Positions 11,401 through 23,245 of a stretch of 64,000 nt of DNA are shown here, one piece after another. The stretch's first letter is position 1. The number at the start of each line of letters is the position of its first letter. Under the pieces are notes generated by a model. It had not been told where the DNA came from. It was given only the letters and a program-made list of their open reading frames with translations, and searched no databases. A program made the translations under genes and the position numbers. Source of the DNA: Hibiscus mutabilis (Eukaryota; Streptophyta; Magnoliopsida; Malvales; Malvaceae); the NCBI GenBank assembly GCA_019671005.1, contig CM033724.1:25707786-25771785 (forward strand). Reading direction: 5' to 3'.

Positions 11401-12188
11401 AATTGTTGAATTGATCCCTCTAATTTCCAAAACTTTCATTTTGGTCCCTAATCATCAATTCAAGCTAAATTCACTGTAACTCATCAATCCCAGTTGCTAG
11501 GATAAAATTTCAATAATTTCTCCTGATTTATCATCCAATTCGAAATGATCCCTAAAATTTAACTTGGGGAAATTATTTAGTCTAACATCAAAATTAAACT
11601 TCCAACATCATAATTCATTCAATATCATCCTCAATTTAATTCCCTAACTAAAATCCCCAATTCTTAGGGTTAGGGTTTATGTTTATTACTTTAAACATTG
11701 GAATTAATCCAAATCCAAACTTGATTCCATGTTTACAACATCAACTCTATCAAATACAACCTTAATTCTATCAATATCAAAATCATCCTCATCCAAGAAC
11801 CTTAATTCTATCAATATCAAAATCATCTTCATCCAAGAACATAGCTTATACTCAACTTATTCAAACAAAAATACTATCAAAATGTAGAGAATCAAGCAAA
11901 GATCGCTTTACCTTAATCACTTGAGCTTGAAAACTAACTTTGATCCTTGAATTTTGGACTTAAAAAATGAAAAACCCTAGTTCCCCTTTACTTTCTAGTA
12001 TTCAAAATGCCCAAGATAAAAAATGAGAATATTTTGCTCATCTTTTTAATATTAATCCACATGTTTAAAAAATGAATTTTTAATTCATTTTACATAGTGA
12101 AATTACTACTTTACCCTTTTCATCCAATGGCCAAGATTCAATCTTATCAAAAACCAATGGCCAAGATCTCATCCATGTGTATTTTGAC
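8407..12188 (-). mobile_element. T1 LTR, inserted in M-element integrase
   Basis: Starts TGTAACACCCATAACG at 8407 inside the integrase and runs about 3.8 kb to 12188, where the T4 LTR begins, so its right end is missing or displaced. It matches 62638-64000 closely. It contains the CTAAGT..ACTTAG stem (8953-8968), an 18 bp minisatellite (9150-9740), the hairpin GACAC-TGTA-GTGTC (9787-9800), the CTATGGCATGCCAACTATACC block (about 9980-10002), a splice-donor-like block read from the minus strand (about 10245-10262) and a direct repeat of about 40 bp (11758-11842). Orientation is assigned from T4, whose pol lies on the minus strand. Open frames in it are not genes. Confidence 0.75.
9150..9740. 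repeat. 18 bp minisatellite (ATTCATATACATGGCATA-like)
   Basis: About 30 degenerate copies of an 18 bp unit alternating TTCATATACATGG and CATGATTCATATACGTG variants. As 18 is a multiple of three, the minus strand shows long open frames rich in repeated Tyr-Glu-Ser-Cys-His words; these are by-products of the repeat. It lies in the T1 LTR between the CTAAGT stem and the TATA-like block, where other T LTRs have mini-hairpin arrays. Confidence 0.85.
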
Positions 12189-15100
12189 TGTAACACCCCT
12201 ACCCCGGGTTAGTAGCAAACTAGTTGGGGAGCGTTACCAAGCACATTACAAGCAAGAACGAGGCAAGAATAGGTTAACTTATCCCCATTAGATGAGTTAC
12301 CTAACTAGCAAGTAACCAAGCATTTATAACTTAACATGTAAGCAATCTCATATTTTGTTTACAAGACACTATAGGTTACCAAACAATTCAAATAACATCA
12401 TCATACAACTACCATTCGAATAACCTAAGTGAGCAAACATGCTTCCATTTCATTTCATTGTTCCTTAGATTGATACATGTAGCATTTCATACATAAATTT
12501 ACTAGACATGATCATTTTTACATACCTTGTCTCCAAGCAAACCATATGCCAAGCCTTACCATTCGGCATTTACCATACAAACTTATCAAAACACTTACAA
12601 CATGGTATGTTCACACAAGTGACTATCTCATTTCACAAGTCATTCAAATGGCACAATAGGCTAGATCAATTACTTTGAAATATTCAATATATATATATCA
12701 TTACTTGATTCACATTATTAGCCAAGTTCATAACATGATAAGCCCATTCAAGAACACACATATATATACAAGTTTCAAGTATCCAAAATGCGTGCACAAG
12801 TTCATTATTTACAATCTAAGTGCCACCAACTAGGGGAGTACAAAACAAGTATGAACCATACTTTAGCTATGCTTGTGTCTTGCTTTGAGCTCAAGAAATC
12901 AGGTTTTAGGATCAAGCAATGATCGAATCCTTTATCATGTTGTTGGGAAGAATGAAAACAAGAGTGGTAAGTACAAGAATGTACTTAGTGAGGTAGTAAC
13001 TAGTTCTAAGCAATTGTTATATCAAGTAAAGTATCAATTAGACAATAACGATCCTAACTAAGGATTTCAAAGTATTCGATTAACATAAGAAGCAAAAGAC
13101 ATTAATTCATACTTATATAACAAGAAATGAAGGAAATCATGCCTTCATGACAAGAAATCAAGCAATTCATACCTACATAACAAGTAGTCAAGCTATTCAT
13201 GGTTACATGACAAGTAATCAAGCAATTCATGCTTACATAACAAGAAATCAAGCAAAGCATGCTTACATGACAAGAAATCAAGCAAATCATGCTTACATGA
13301 CAAGTAATCAAGAAACTCATGCTTACATGACAAGTAATCAAGCAATTCAAGCTTACATAACAAGTAGTCAAGTTATTCATGGTTATATTAGCTCATTTAT
13401 TATCTTTTAACACAATCCTTGGTTCATAGTTTGTCTAGGTAATCAAGTCTCCAACCAACTGTCACCACAAGATGTACAGTAGTACTGGTCAACCCTCATA
13501 TTGTTGCCATAGACCACATACGTACCCTCCGTCTGTCGCTAATTAGGGGCCTTAGCCCTGGACCGTAGTCCACCCTGATACAATGAGATCTAGACTCTAA
13601 GGCATGCCTTTCTTCCTGTTCAACTAACAACCAAGGTTGTTTGGTTACACTTCATTTATTCAAGGACTGTCAAGCTTTTCAAGTTCAAGATCATGTATCA
13701 TTCAAATATCAATTCAAATAAGGTATAACAATATCATGCTTTAGCCCTTAGGACAATTGAGCCTTAGCTCTTCAATTAATTTTCACGTTTTCAAGTGTTT
13801 CATGTTCAAGGAAAGACAATTCATGTTCAAGGCAAGACAATTCATGTTCAAGGATCACATTCAAGCAAGCACTCGATGGTTCACACCCAAGGCATCGAGA
13901 ATCAAGCATTTGTTTTCACTTTTCTTTCTAATTAATTTATCAATTTGTATGCTACTACTTATTCACAATTTTAGTTTAGTCCAATCTTCCCTTTTATTCA
14001 TATTCAAGTTAAATTAAGTTCATTATCATGGCATATCAATAGCAAGAAGGTAATCATGCATATTTGGTTAGGATCTAAGTCCTAACCCTATTGTAAACTA
14101 GACTCACTATACTGCAAGCTAGCTTATTTGTCTTGTATCCAAATCCCCTTGTTTTTAGCTTTCGAATGCTCCACTCTCTCTTCCTCCACAAGATTTACTC
14201 ATTGCTCTAACAATTCATACAAGTAAATACATGTCAAACAAGGTACATTGAGCATAATAATTACCCATCTCAAGCAGTCAAATGTTTTTACACAATCACT
14301 TAACATGGCAACAATATTCATATATTTCATGTAAGAAACAGCCAGCATATTCATATATATACATTCATGCACATTACTATAATTGTTAACATTCCAATTT
14401 GGGCAAAATAGGGCAGTAACCAAACTGTTTACAAAATGTCCAAGACATCTAAACTGCTGCTGCCAGGCAGCAGGTGCACTGCTTACTTAAACGTGCATAA
14501 CTTTCATTCTGTACGTCGAAATTTTAATTGGTTTACACTGTTGGAAAGCTAACTTAATTTTATTTCTAACCATTTAGGTCTTGTATTTTAGTTATTTGCC
14601 AATTAATACAGTTTTTAGCTTAAAGACAGGGCAATTTACAACACTGGACAGTTTGCACTGTCCCTAGTGTTTCTTCTCTACAATTCATTCTACAATCCAG
14701 AATTCAGTTCTGTTTTCTCCTAATGAATTTAGACATGTTAAGGCATTGTCCATAAAAATATCAGACATAAATTCCCTTTATACAATTTATGGTGATTTTT
14801 TGAAGTTACTGCCCAGAACAGAGTATTCTAGGCAGATTACACTGTTTAAGTTTCTAGCTTCATAATTCCTCTAAACACAATTCTAACATTGTAATTCAAC
14901 TTATTTACATGTTCTTACATGTCTAGGTCAGTCTAATTCACCTACAAATGTGATTACAACAGGGCATTATAGTGCTATGTTCAATTTGATCTATTTGGTC
15001 AACACATTCCTCTAATTCACCATTTGAGCAGTCCATTAACTAGCTTTAACTAATCATATTATATGAATTCATTTTGCAGCAAGCTATTTACTCTATTCAA

Positions 15101-15912
15101 GTCTCAATTCACTTAGCAATGTAAACATTAGCACTCAAAATTTCAAGGATCTTATAAACTAACATCACTTTAACATTCATAGGATTCAAAATCAGCAACT
15201 TAACATCTCCAAATCCACATTCAATTACACAAAATCATGGGAGATTAATCAGGTATACCATTCGGTTGAGCCAAGAATTATATAGCATGAGTTTGAATTC
15301 TCTAACCATTTTATTAACATATAATGCAAGATGATTTCATGAACATTTCTCAATAAAAGCATAATTTAGAAGTGAAAAAGATATTACCTACTTCTTTCCT
15401 TAAATTGCTCAATCAAGACACTAGAAATTTAACCAACATGCATTAATTTCTCAAGTTTCATGGAAGTCTCTAACCCTTTCACTCCTCCTCTCTCACTAGC
15501 TTGGTTTCAGTTCTACCCAAGGTTCCTTTTCGATCTAATATCAAGAATACACACAAGAATCAAGCTTGTTTCCTCAATTTCTCTCAAGAACCTTTTTTTT
15601 CTCTCTTTCTATTGCTTCGGTGGCTTCACAAAGTCAGGAAGAAGATGGTCCAACTCTTCCTTCACTCAATGAACGAATGTTCACAAGGAAAGGACGCTTG
15701 TCCAAGTCATTTCACTTCCATTGAATCAACGTGCAACTCATGTGTTTTACATTATTTTAGGAATGGTCCCTATTTAATCTCATCCCAATATTTAGGTTCT
15801 ATTTGATTTTGATCCCTTAATTTTCTCTAGTTTCAATTCGAATCACCTTGAACTTAATTAATCAAATTAACACAATAGTTCTTACTACTAGACCATATAC
15901 TGGGATGTTATA
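12189..15912 (-). mobile_element. T4 LTR (3' LTR of a minus-strand Del/Tekay-like element)
   Basis: About 3.72 kb from TGTAACACCCCTACCCC (12189) to GGGATGTTATA (15912; the terminal dinucleotide has decayed from CA to TA). A polypurine tract and integrase on the minus strand follow at once, so this is a 3' LTR. It contains a long stem TAAGTAC..GTACTTA (about 12967-12987), a 30 bp minisatellite (13105-13390) and an ACTCTAAGGCATGCC block (about 13592-13606). It interrupts the T1 LTR at 12188. Confidence 0.8.
13105..13390. repeat. 30 bp minisatellite in the T4 LTR
   Basis: About nine to ten copies of a 30 bp unit built from ACATGACAAGTAATC and AAGCAATTCATGCTT variants. Being a multiple of three it yields open frames on both strands (13102-13380 minus, 13147-13410 plus), which are not regarded as genes. 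Its place in the LTR matches that of the 18 bp minisatellite in T1. Confidence 0.9.
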
Positions 15913-15926
15913 ATTCTCCCCCTTAA
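15913..15926 (-). other. Polypurine tract of T4 element
   Basis: Minus-strand TTAAGGGGGAGAAT immediately before the LTR start, as expected for plus-strand DNA priming. Confidence 0.7.
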
Positions 15927-16904
15927 AATAAATTTGCCCTCGAATTTACCTGAATCGAATAGGTGAGGATATTGCTTCCTCATGATTTCTTCAGATTCCC
16001 AAGTTGCATCTTCTATCTTGTTGTTTCTCCACAAGACCTTAACAAGAGGAACGGTTTTGTTCCTGAGTTTTCTAACTTCACGATCAAGAATCTGGATTGG
16101 TTCTTCTTCGTAAGATAAGTCGGGATTCAACTCTACTTCTACAGGCTCAAGGAAATGGGATGGGTCAGACCTATACCTTCGGAGCATAGACGCGTGAAAG
16201 AATTATTAATCTTGTCAAATTCACTGGGAAGAGCCAATCGATAGGCCACTAGCCCTATCCTTTCAATGATTTCAAACGGACCAATGAATTGTAGACTGAA
16301 TTTCCCTTTTCTTCCAAACCGAAAGACTTTCTTCCAAGGGGACACTTTGAGGAAGACTTTGTCTCCAACATTGTATTGGATGTCTATCCTTTTCAAGTCC
16401 TCATAGGCTTTCTATCTATCAAAGGCTTGCTTCAATCGATCATGTATGATTTGAACTTGTTCCTCGATGAGTAATTGAGGTCCCAAAACCTTGTTTTCTC
16501 CGAATTCAGACCAACATAAGGGAGTTCTACATTTCCTCTCGTATAGAGCTTCAAATAGAGCCATCTGGATAGATGTCCGGTAGCTATTGTTGTAAGCAAA
16601 CTCTACTAGGGGTAGAGATTTCTCCCAGTTCTTTCTGAAGTCTATAACACAAACACGTAGCATGTCTTCAAGTATTTGGATGATTCTTTCAGATTGTCCA
16701 TCTGATTGAGGATTAAAACCTGTGCTCAAATGCACTTTGGTTCCAAGGGCTTTTTGCAAGGAATTCTAGAATTGGGAAGCAAATCTTGGGTCTTGATCAG
16801 AGATGATAGCTGTAGGTACACCGTGTACTCGAATCACTTCGCGGATGTATAGCTCGGCTAAGGTTTTGTTGTGCTCGAAAGTATACCAAACTAACAAAGA
16901 ATGA
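15927..16904 (-). pseudogene. Ty3/gypsy integrase remnant of the T4 element
   Basis: Integrase core and C-terminus on the minus strand. At about 16865-16770 it reads AELYIREVIRVHGVP and IISDQDPRF (the second catalytic Asp region). At about 16755-16640 it reads the conserved FNPQSDGQSERI with the catalytic Glu, then LPLVEFAYNNSY. The GDKVFLKVSPWKKVF domain follows at about 16365-16320 and the LVKVLWR..EDATWE..YPHLF tail ends at about 15960. A stop replaces Trp in the FASQF segment (about 16770), and frames break at about 16400 and 16190. Upstream pol is lost at 16904, where X-family sequence starts. Nonfunctional. Confidence 0.85.
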
Positions 16905-17661
16905 CTTTTCAGGTCCAGGCGTACCGATACGGGTGTCCCTATTTCGGTATGAGTAAGCCATTCTAGTCTTAGCGTATAGGTACGCGGGCAAGCGTTTTGG
17001 TACAGGCCTAGGCAAACTGAGACCTATATTTCGATACACGCAGATCTATTCTAGTACGGTGTAAGCGCATTTGGTAAGGCGTATCGATATGCGAGGGCGC
17101 ATCGATACAAGTTTTGGCTACTGGAAATCGGGATTCTGAAATAACAGAATCATACCGATACACGTGTACTTGTATCGATACAGATAGTCGTTAAATTAGT
17201 TATTTGAGTTTTCTAAAGTTCTGTTTTCTTGCATTTTACTCCTGAGTGTTGTGGATGAAATTGAATGGGTATGGATGATCGTTTTGAGTTGATTTTTGAC
17301 TTGTGCGCATGGAACTTGATTAATTAAAGGTTGGTAACATAAAAATGGATTAAGACCTTGTATTTACCTAGAATTGCAATTTTGTCCCTAAAGTGCAATT
17401 GTCTTCAATTAGATGTCAATTTGATGCCCAATTGAGTTGAGTTTTCACTTGCTACCAGTGTGAACGTGTGGGATCTTATTTTGCATCTAGATAAGATAAA
17501 AAATGGACGCTTTTTGAGTTTCTTCTTCATGGTTTACTTCGGTAAACCTAATGTGGCTTGCTCGGTTCGGTCTTGCGACTAGGTCGAGTCAAGGGGTTAC
17601 ACCTCAGATCAATCTTGGAAAACACCGTAGCACCCTGAAACTAATCAAACAAATCATTGAT
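16905..17661 (+). mobile_element. X-family repeat with TATCGATA-like palindromes
   Basis: Plus-orientation counterpart of 4391-5043. It opens with GTCCAGGCGTACCGATACGG and has many CGTATCGATAC-like words through 17182, including perfect palindromes TACACGTGTA (17159-17168) and TGTATCGATACA (17171-17182). A non-palindromic part with TTTGTCCCTAAAGTGCAATTG and TTTGCATCTAGATAAGATAA follows. It separates the T4 integrase from the Athila LTR at 17662. Class unknown; no protein domain seen. Confidence 0.55.
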
Positions 17662-17882
17662 TGTAACCTCCTCAAAAGTACCGATTTTCATGACTATTTT
17701 ACAGTATCTTTTCTTGTCTTTGAGCATATTTAGGTACATTTAGTTGTTAAAAACATGCATTTGCATGAGGAGTTTAGAATTGGGCTATGCCAGTGTAAAG
17801 GGTTGTTTGTTGGCAATATTGTAGGCACGGCAGAGTAGATCAGCGCAGGAAGGAAGCAATGCCAGGGAGGATGCTGAGTAGC

Positions 17883-20616
17883 TGTTTAACACCCTTACCA
17901 GTATTTATTATCCAATACTAGTATAGAGTGCCACAGAAGGATTAACCGCATTTTATGCTACTCAATTTAGTCAAAAACATCAATTTTCAAAAATTTCACT
18001 TTATCGCATAAAACCAATTTCTAATTTTAAACCCGCCAAATAACTTTCGTTTTAGGCAGCAACTTGGCAGTTTATAACTACACATTTTAATTAAATTAAC
18101 TACCTAAAAACTACCTAAATTAAAAATGATCTTGATTACTCTAAAAATCAATTTTATAACTTTACCCGATCTCCATTACTAGTAATTTCTTTAAACTAAT
18201 ATAATCCACCTTATAAAGTAACCACTTATCTAGATATTAATATTACGAACCATATCTAGATTGGTTAAAGAGAGCTACTAATATTTTATACATGCCAACT
18301 AGATATAACAAAATACATCAAAGATGTATATTACCGATATGACTATTATCCCACTGGACGATGATGCCGATACTCCTTACTCCTGCCCGGAATTTCTACC
18401 TACGCGTGAAAAACCATCACACGCTAAGTATATACTTAGTGAGGTATTATAATTATTTAACATAAAACAATATGCTTGAATTATAACAATAATAACATAA
18501 ACATGCAGCTTGACCACTATTCATTTATTTTCCTTATGTTAATCAAATATTAACATAATATATTCCAGATTTATAAATCCTATTCATATCCTTTCCATTA
18601 TCCGAGAGTTTATCTACTCTCTAATTTATTAACCATTTATTATCAAATAAATTATTGCCCAACATAGTTTGAGGACTTGAGTACACGAGTCAAAACTGCA
18701 CCAAAGTGCTAATAAACCGCATCGAAGTGCTAAGAGACCGCACATAAGTGCTAAAGAACCACACCTAAGTGTTAATAAACCGCACCGAAGTGCTAAAGCG
18801 CTGGACTCTATGGCATGCCAACTATACTCTATACCTTAATTTCTTATTTGGGCATACTTTCCAATTCCATATCCGATTCATCCATGGCAATATAATTAAA
18901 TATTGGGCAGTTCATGCCCTAAATATAACATAAACATGCATACCTGATATATCTAGTGATCAAATGCATCATAATTCTACCTTTGACAATTCTCAATATG
19001 TCAAATATAAATTCATGATATAACCATATAACTATCAAGCAATTATCAATAAGGTAGACTTATCACAAGTATTCCAAATCATAATCATAATATTATCCAT
19101 GCATAAAAATGCACTCACCTTGACACTTTATACTTTGTCAATATCCAATTAGCCTCACTAAGTTCAACTTTGGTCCGGTTCCTTTCCTCGATTGCTAGTT
19201 CGATCTTGATTTTGTTCACAGTCTACAAGTGTATTAAAAATACCATAAGTACATTCCAAATTATATGTTAGTATCTTACTAACACATAAACAATATAGGA
19301 ATAATTTTCCTATAAACACCCTAATATTTTCCAAATATTAGTTTCATGACATAAGTCATGTCATCCTCAATACTTTGCATTTCTTCAAACATTTACTCAA
19401 AGAATGATTTATAACTCATCCTAACATTTATTTCAGCATAATGCTTCCATGAAAATAATTTTTCACTTTAGTCCTTAAATTCTTCCAAATTATCGAATTG
19501 GTCCCCAATCTTTTTAAGATTTCTGAATTGGTCCCTATGTTTTTACAAACTTCTAAAATGACCCAAATGACATTTTTAAAGTTTGTAAAATCATAATTTC
19601 AACATTTCCAAATCAAAATTAATCCAAATTCAACTTTTCTACTAAAACTCTAACCTTGAACAATTTAGGGTTTAGCTATTTCCATGTAGTTTCAATCATC
19701 ATACAAGCTTTAATATGATTCCACAACATCATATTCATCAAAAACTAACCTTAATTCATCCTAAATCAACATCCCCTTCATCCATCAAAATCACAAAACC
19801 AAGGTTCTAAGCAAGGAAAGCATGAACAAATGGTACCAAAAGATAGAGAATTTCATGAAGATCAATTTTGTATTTCATTCTTTCATCCAAAATCTAAAGA
19901 TATGAGCTTGAAAAATCAAAATAAAATCTCCATACCTTTTTAATAGGGGTTTCGGCCACTTGAAGAATATGAGAGAATTTTCTTGACTTTTCTTTTGATT
20001 TAAATTTGAGCCATTTGTCATCTTTAATAATCATTTTGAATTAAAAATTCTTTTTATTGCAAAATGACCATCTTGCCCTTCAAATCCAAGGTTCCATAAA
20101 TTGCCACATGTCATTTTGATCATCCAATGGCCCAAATTAATCCAAGGAGTTAGTTATTACCAACTTTGGCCTTGCCTTCTTCAAAAATTACCATCTTGCC
20201 ATTTTTCATCCAATAGCTAAGATTAAACATGGAAAAAAGTCTTTAATCCAATGGTCCATATTAATTTCCATTAAAATAAGGCATGAAAATGACCCTTTTA
20301 CCCTTGCTTTATTTTAATAAAATATCTCATAAAAGATTTCTCATTTATTCGATTATCCGGATTTTTCCCAAACTTTAAAGCTTTATAGCTCCTAATACAA
20401 ACTCCGTATCAAAAATTCGGGTATCACGAAAATGCCACTCTTGGGGTGAACTATTCATTTACGGGACTAAATTACATACTTTTGAAAATTACAACTTAGT
20501 CCCTAAACTTTTCAAAATTTACACTTTGGCACCAAACTTTTCAAATTTTACATTTTGATCACCAAACTTTTCAAGTTTTACATTTTGGTCACTAACCAAA
20601 ATTTTGAGGTATTAAA
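17883..20616 (-). mobile_element. T2 LTR, inserted in the Athila LTR
   Basis: About 2.73 kb solo LTR (TGTTTAACACCC to GAGGTATTAAA; both ends decayed from TGTAACACCC / GGGGTATTACA). It splits the Athila LTR. It contains the perfect palindrome CTAAGTATATACTTAG (18431-18446), a five-unit mini-hairpin array (18698-18793), the CTATGGCATGCCAACTATAC block (about 18807-18826) and the splice-donor-like block (about 19107-19125). Its last 250 bp recur in reverse at 62386-62637. No clear target duplication was seen. Strand is assigned by analogy with T4. Confidence 0.75.
18698..18793. repeat. Mini-hairpin array in the T2 LTR
   Basis: Five units about 21 bp apart, each a 4 bp stem with a 4 nt loop: GCAC-CAAA-GTGC (18698-18709), GCAT-CGAA-GTGC (18719-18730, one G-U pair), GCAC-ATAA-GTGC (18740-18751), ACAC-CTAA-GTGT (18761-18772) and GCAC-CGAA-GTGC (18782-18793). 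The fourth unit changes both sides of the outer pair. Confidence 0.8.
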
Positions 20617-21627
20617 AGTTGTTGGCAGCGAAGGACCAAAAAATTGTCGAAGCACCGGTTGGCAGAGAAGAAGTGTTTGATGCTCGGTCGAATGGACAGT
20701 GAACCATTGATGACGTCGGCCCTAGGATTTCAACGCTGGATAAGATGATCATATTCCTTATCCTTGAGCATTCAAATTCAAATTCAAGGCTTATCCTAGG
20801 TCATCCATGCACGCCTATTTAAGGAACTTAAACAAGCACTTGAAGGGAGCAATTGGGAAGGAGAAACTCATTGACCACAATCGGCTGCACCACAGAGACG
20901 TGGTTCGACCGAACTTAACCGAGAGCCTGGACCAAGAAGGGCTGCATCGGGAGACCCTTTTCTAGCCCATTTTCTTTGTCCATTTTATTTTTATTTCTTT
21001 TAAATGATGATGTTGGTAAAAAGAATGATTAAGGTTTTTGGTTTGTTAACCTCGCCAAGAACTAATTTAATAGTTGGTGAGGGATGTTTGTGTTGAAAGT
21101 TGTTTTCATGTTTTGTCTTTAATAATTAAAATGCCTCGGCATTGTTTTCCCTATATGGCATGTTCTTTAATATTTTATAATAACTGTGCCAATCGAGAGC
21201 TGACATTGCTGGCTTATTGAACCTTAATATCTTAACAGACTTAGGGGACAACGATCGGTTGCCAAATACTAAAGAGAGATGCTTCGAGAGAAGATGTTCA
21301 AGTAGATGAACTTACTTCGGGAGTGATTCTACCCCTTAGGAGTATAGATTGGAACTTAATCACATTGATTTATGGAAAAAAACTTCATTATAGAGATATA
21401 AGGGATTTTACATAGTTAATTTAGGGCTTTGCCATCGAGAAAGCAGCGCCAACTTGATCTGCTCGGCAAACAATGCGAACACAGATGTCATTAAAGGCTG
21501 GCATGGCAAGCATAGCGTGTGTAATAGGGTTTTTTCCCTCCTTCAAAAAGAAAGGGTTTTCAAAATGTTTTTTACGGAGTCAAAGGAGACGTCACCGGGA
21601 GACCAAGATGACACTCTTAGTAGAACA

Positions 21628-22491
21628 CTGTAAATTTTTTTTTAAAAAAATGGTGGATAATGGATTGTGGAGTCGCCATCGGCCACTTTGGTAGGCCGGA
21701 CACCATTAAAAAGTAACCAGAGATTCAAAACGTTTGGATTCGGGAGTCAGTTACATGAGAGGAAGGATTAGCACCCCACAACGCCCAAAATTGATACCGC
21801 GTTGATATAGTGTTGTCTTTGCAAAAAAAACAAAAATTTGATTTTTAAGTTTAAAATTTAATCCCCAAAAAATGGTCTAAGGAGAACATTTCCTTATTTA
21901 CGAAAAACCAAAGAAAATGACACCTGAATGAATCAGGATGTCACTTCCTAGCCGGATTATGAAATAAAGTGGAAAATATTCCCTTAAATTGGCCGAGTTT
22001 AAAGAAAAAATATCCGAAATAAAATAAACAAAAATATATGTATAGGTATAATAATACAACATACGCATATAATATAATACTTATATATTATGTAATGATA
22101 ATAATAATAATAATAATGTACATATATTTATAATATACTAAGTATAAAGTTATACATATTATAGTAAATATAATAATATAATATATATTAATAAAAATAA
22201 TTATAAAAATGATAATAACCATATCAATATATACAAAATGATAGTAATAAACTATATACATATACTATACATTATAATATACATAACTATATAGTATACA
22301 TGAAATATTTATTATAATACACATATACCTAAACATAAAAATGTATATATTATGAAAAGTAAGAAAACTTTACATATATAATATTGCAATACATATCATG
22401 TAATTAAAATAGTATACATATATATATATATGTAAAATAATATATTACATAAATATATATATACATGCATATATATAATAATAATATAAAT

Positions 22492-22524
<33 letters not shown>

Positions 22525-23245
22525 GTAATAATAATATATAAACATAATAATAATAAAAATTAAAAAAAATAGAATGTGACCAAAATTAAAAGATTAGAGA
22601 CTTAAAAACTAAAAAAAGGACGAAATCGCAAAAAGTTTAAAATTTTTAGGGACTGAAAAGCTAATTAAACCATGCGACAGAACTATTTTGAAAACAATTT
22701 TGGGGCAAAGGGACTGGTGGGATAATTTACCAATTCAAAACTAAATTAAATTACATTTAGTGACCAAATTCAAAAACATTTAAAAATCTCAAGGACTAAG
22801 TGAGCAATTGTCCATGCGGAGGGACCAAAACATAGTTTTCCCATTTTTGAAAAATATACGGGTTATCCCCGGGTCAGGTCGCCACGTTGGGTTGATAGGG
22901 GTGAAACGAAACCGTTTGGGCCAATATTCGGTGCCCAAAATGGAACTGTTTTAATGGCCTATATGTATTTTCGGCCAAAAAAATTATATGCTGGTTATAA
23001 AAATATTAAAGCGCTCTCAAGAGCTTTTAGGGCTGGGTTTGCCGGCCGTCAGCACCGCCGTGGGTCACCATTCGCCAGTGGCAGAGCGCCGCCTCCTACG
23101 GCGGCCAAAGTCACCCAAACGTCACTCTCGGGTACGTTTTTTATCTTGATCTCGATTTTGTTATTATTTTTTGCTAAATCTATTCGAAAAATGCTAGATC
23201 TAGAAAGACAAAATCGAAAAAACGTACTCCATATAAGCTTACCCT
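21628..23245 (-). mobile_element. G-family LTR, truncated
   Basis: Begins TGTAAATTTT at about 21628, then the PBS-like decamer GGAGTCGCCA (21669-21678), the GGAAGGATTAGCACCCC block, a long AT-rich stretch and a GC-rich end with the GAAACGAAACCGTTTGG block and a proline/arginine-coding stretch near 23050-23110. It parallels 51252-52620. Its right end is missing; T sequence follows at about 23246. The open frame 22954-23247 lies in the GC-rich LTR part and is not taken as a gene. The 110 bp before it (21516-21627) is unassigned. Confidence 0.7.
22020..22560. repeat. AT-rich stretch with (AAT)n and (AT)n microsatellites
   Basis: More than 500 bp almost entirely A and T, with runs of AAT/ATA repeats (about 22087-22118 and 22492-22525) and ATATAT runs. 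It is part of the G LTR; a comparable AT-rich stretch sits at 51660-52000 in the other G copy. Confidence 0.85.

Larger units (their letters stand above)
17662..21515 (+). mobile_element. Athila-type LTR, interrupted by a T2 LTR
   Basis: Matches the Athila 5' LTR at 56151-57752 in two blocks: 17662-17882 (from TGTAACCTCC) and 20617-21515. Shared landmarks include GGTACATTTAGTTG, GACGTC followed by GGCCCTAG, the stretch encoding TTCGACCGAAC, TTAATAGTTGGTG and GAACTTACTTCGGGAGTG. It ends at about 21515 without the distal LTR end or a PBS, so it is a truncated stray LTR rather than one end of the 56 kb element. Confidence 0.8.

Noticed and set aside
13102..13410. Overlapping repetitive open frames on both strands
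   Set aside because: By-product of the 30 bp minisatellite; a repeat free of stops stays open on both strands.
17559..17733. Small plus-strand frame near the X/Athila junction
   Set aside because: Spans a junction of two repeats; no domain and no support for expression.
22020..22560. AT-rich stretch as a possible origin or matrix attachment region
   Set aside because: A similar stretch recurs within other G LTRs, so it is a repeat feature; no further evidence.
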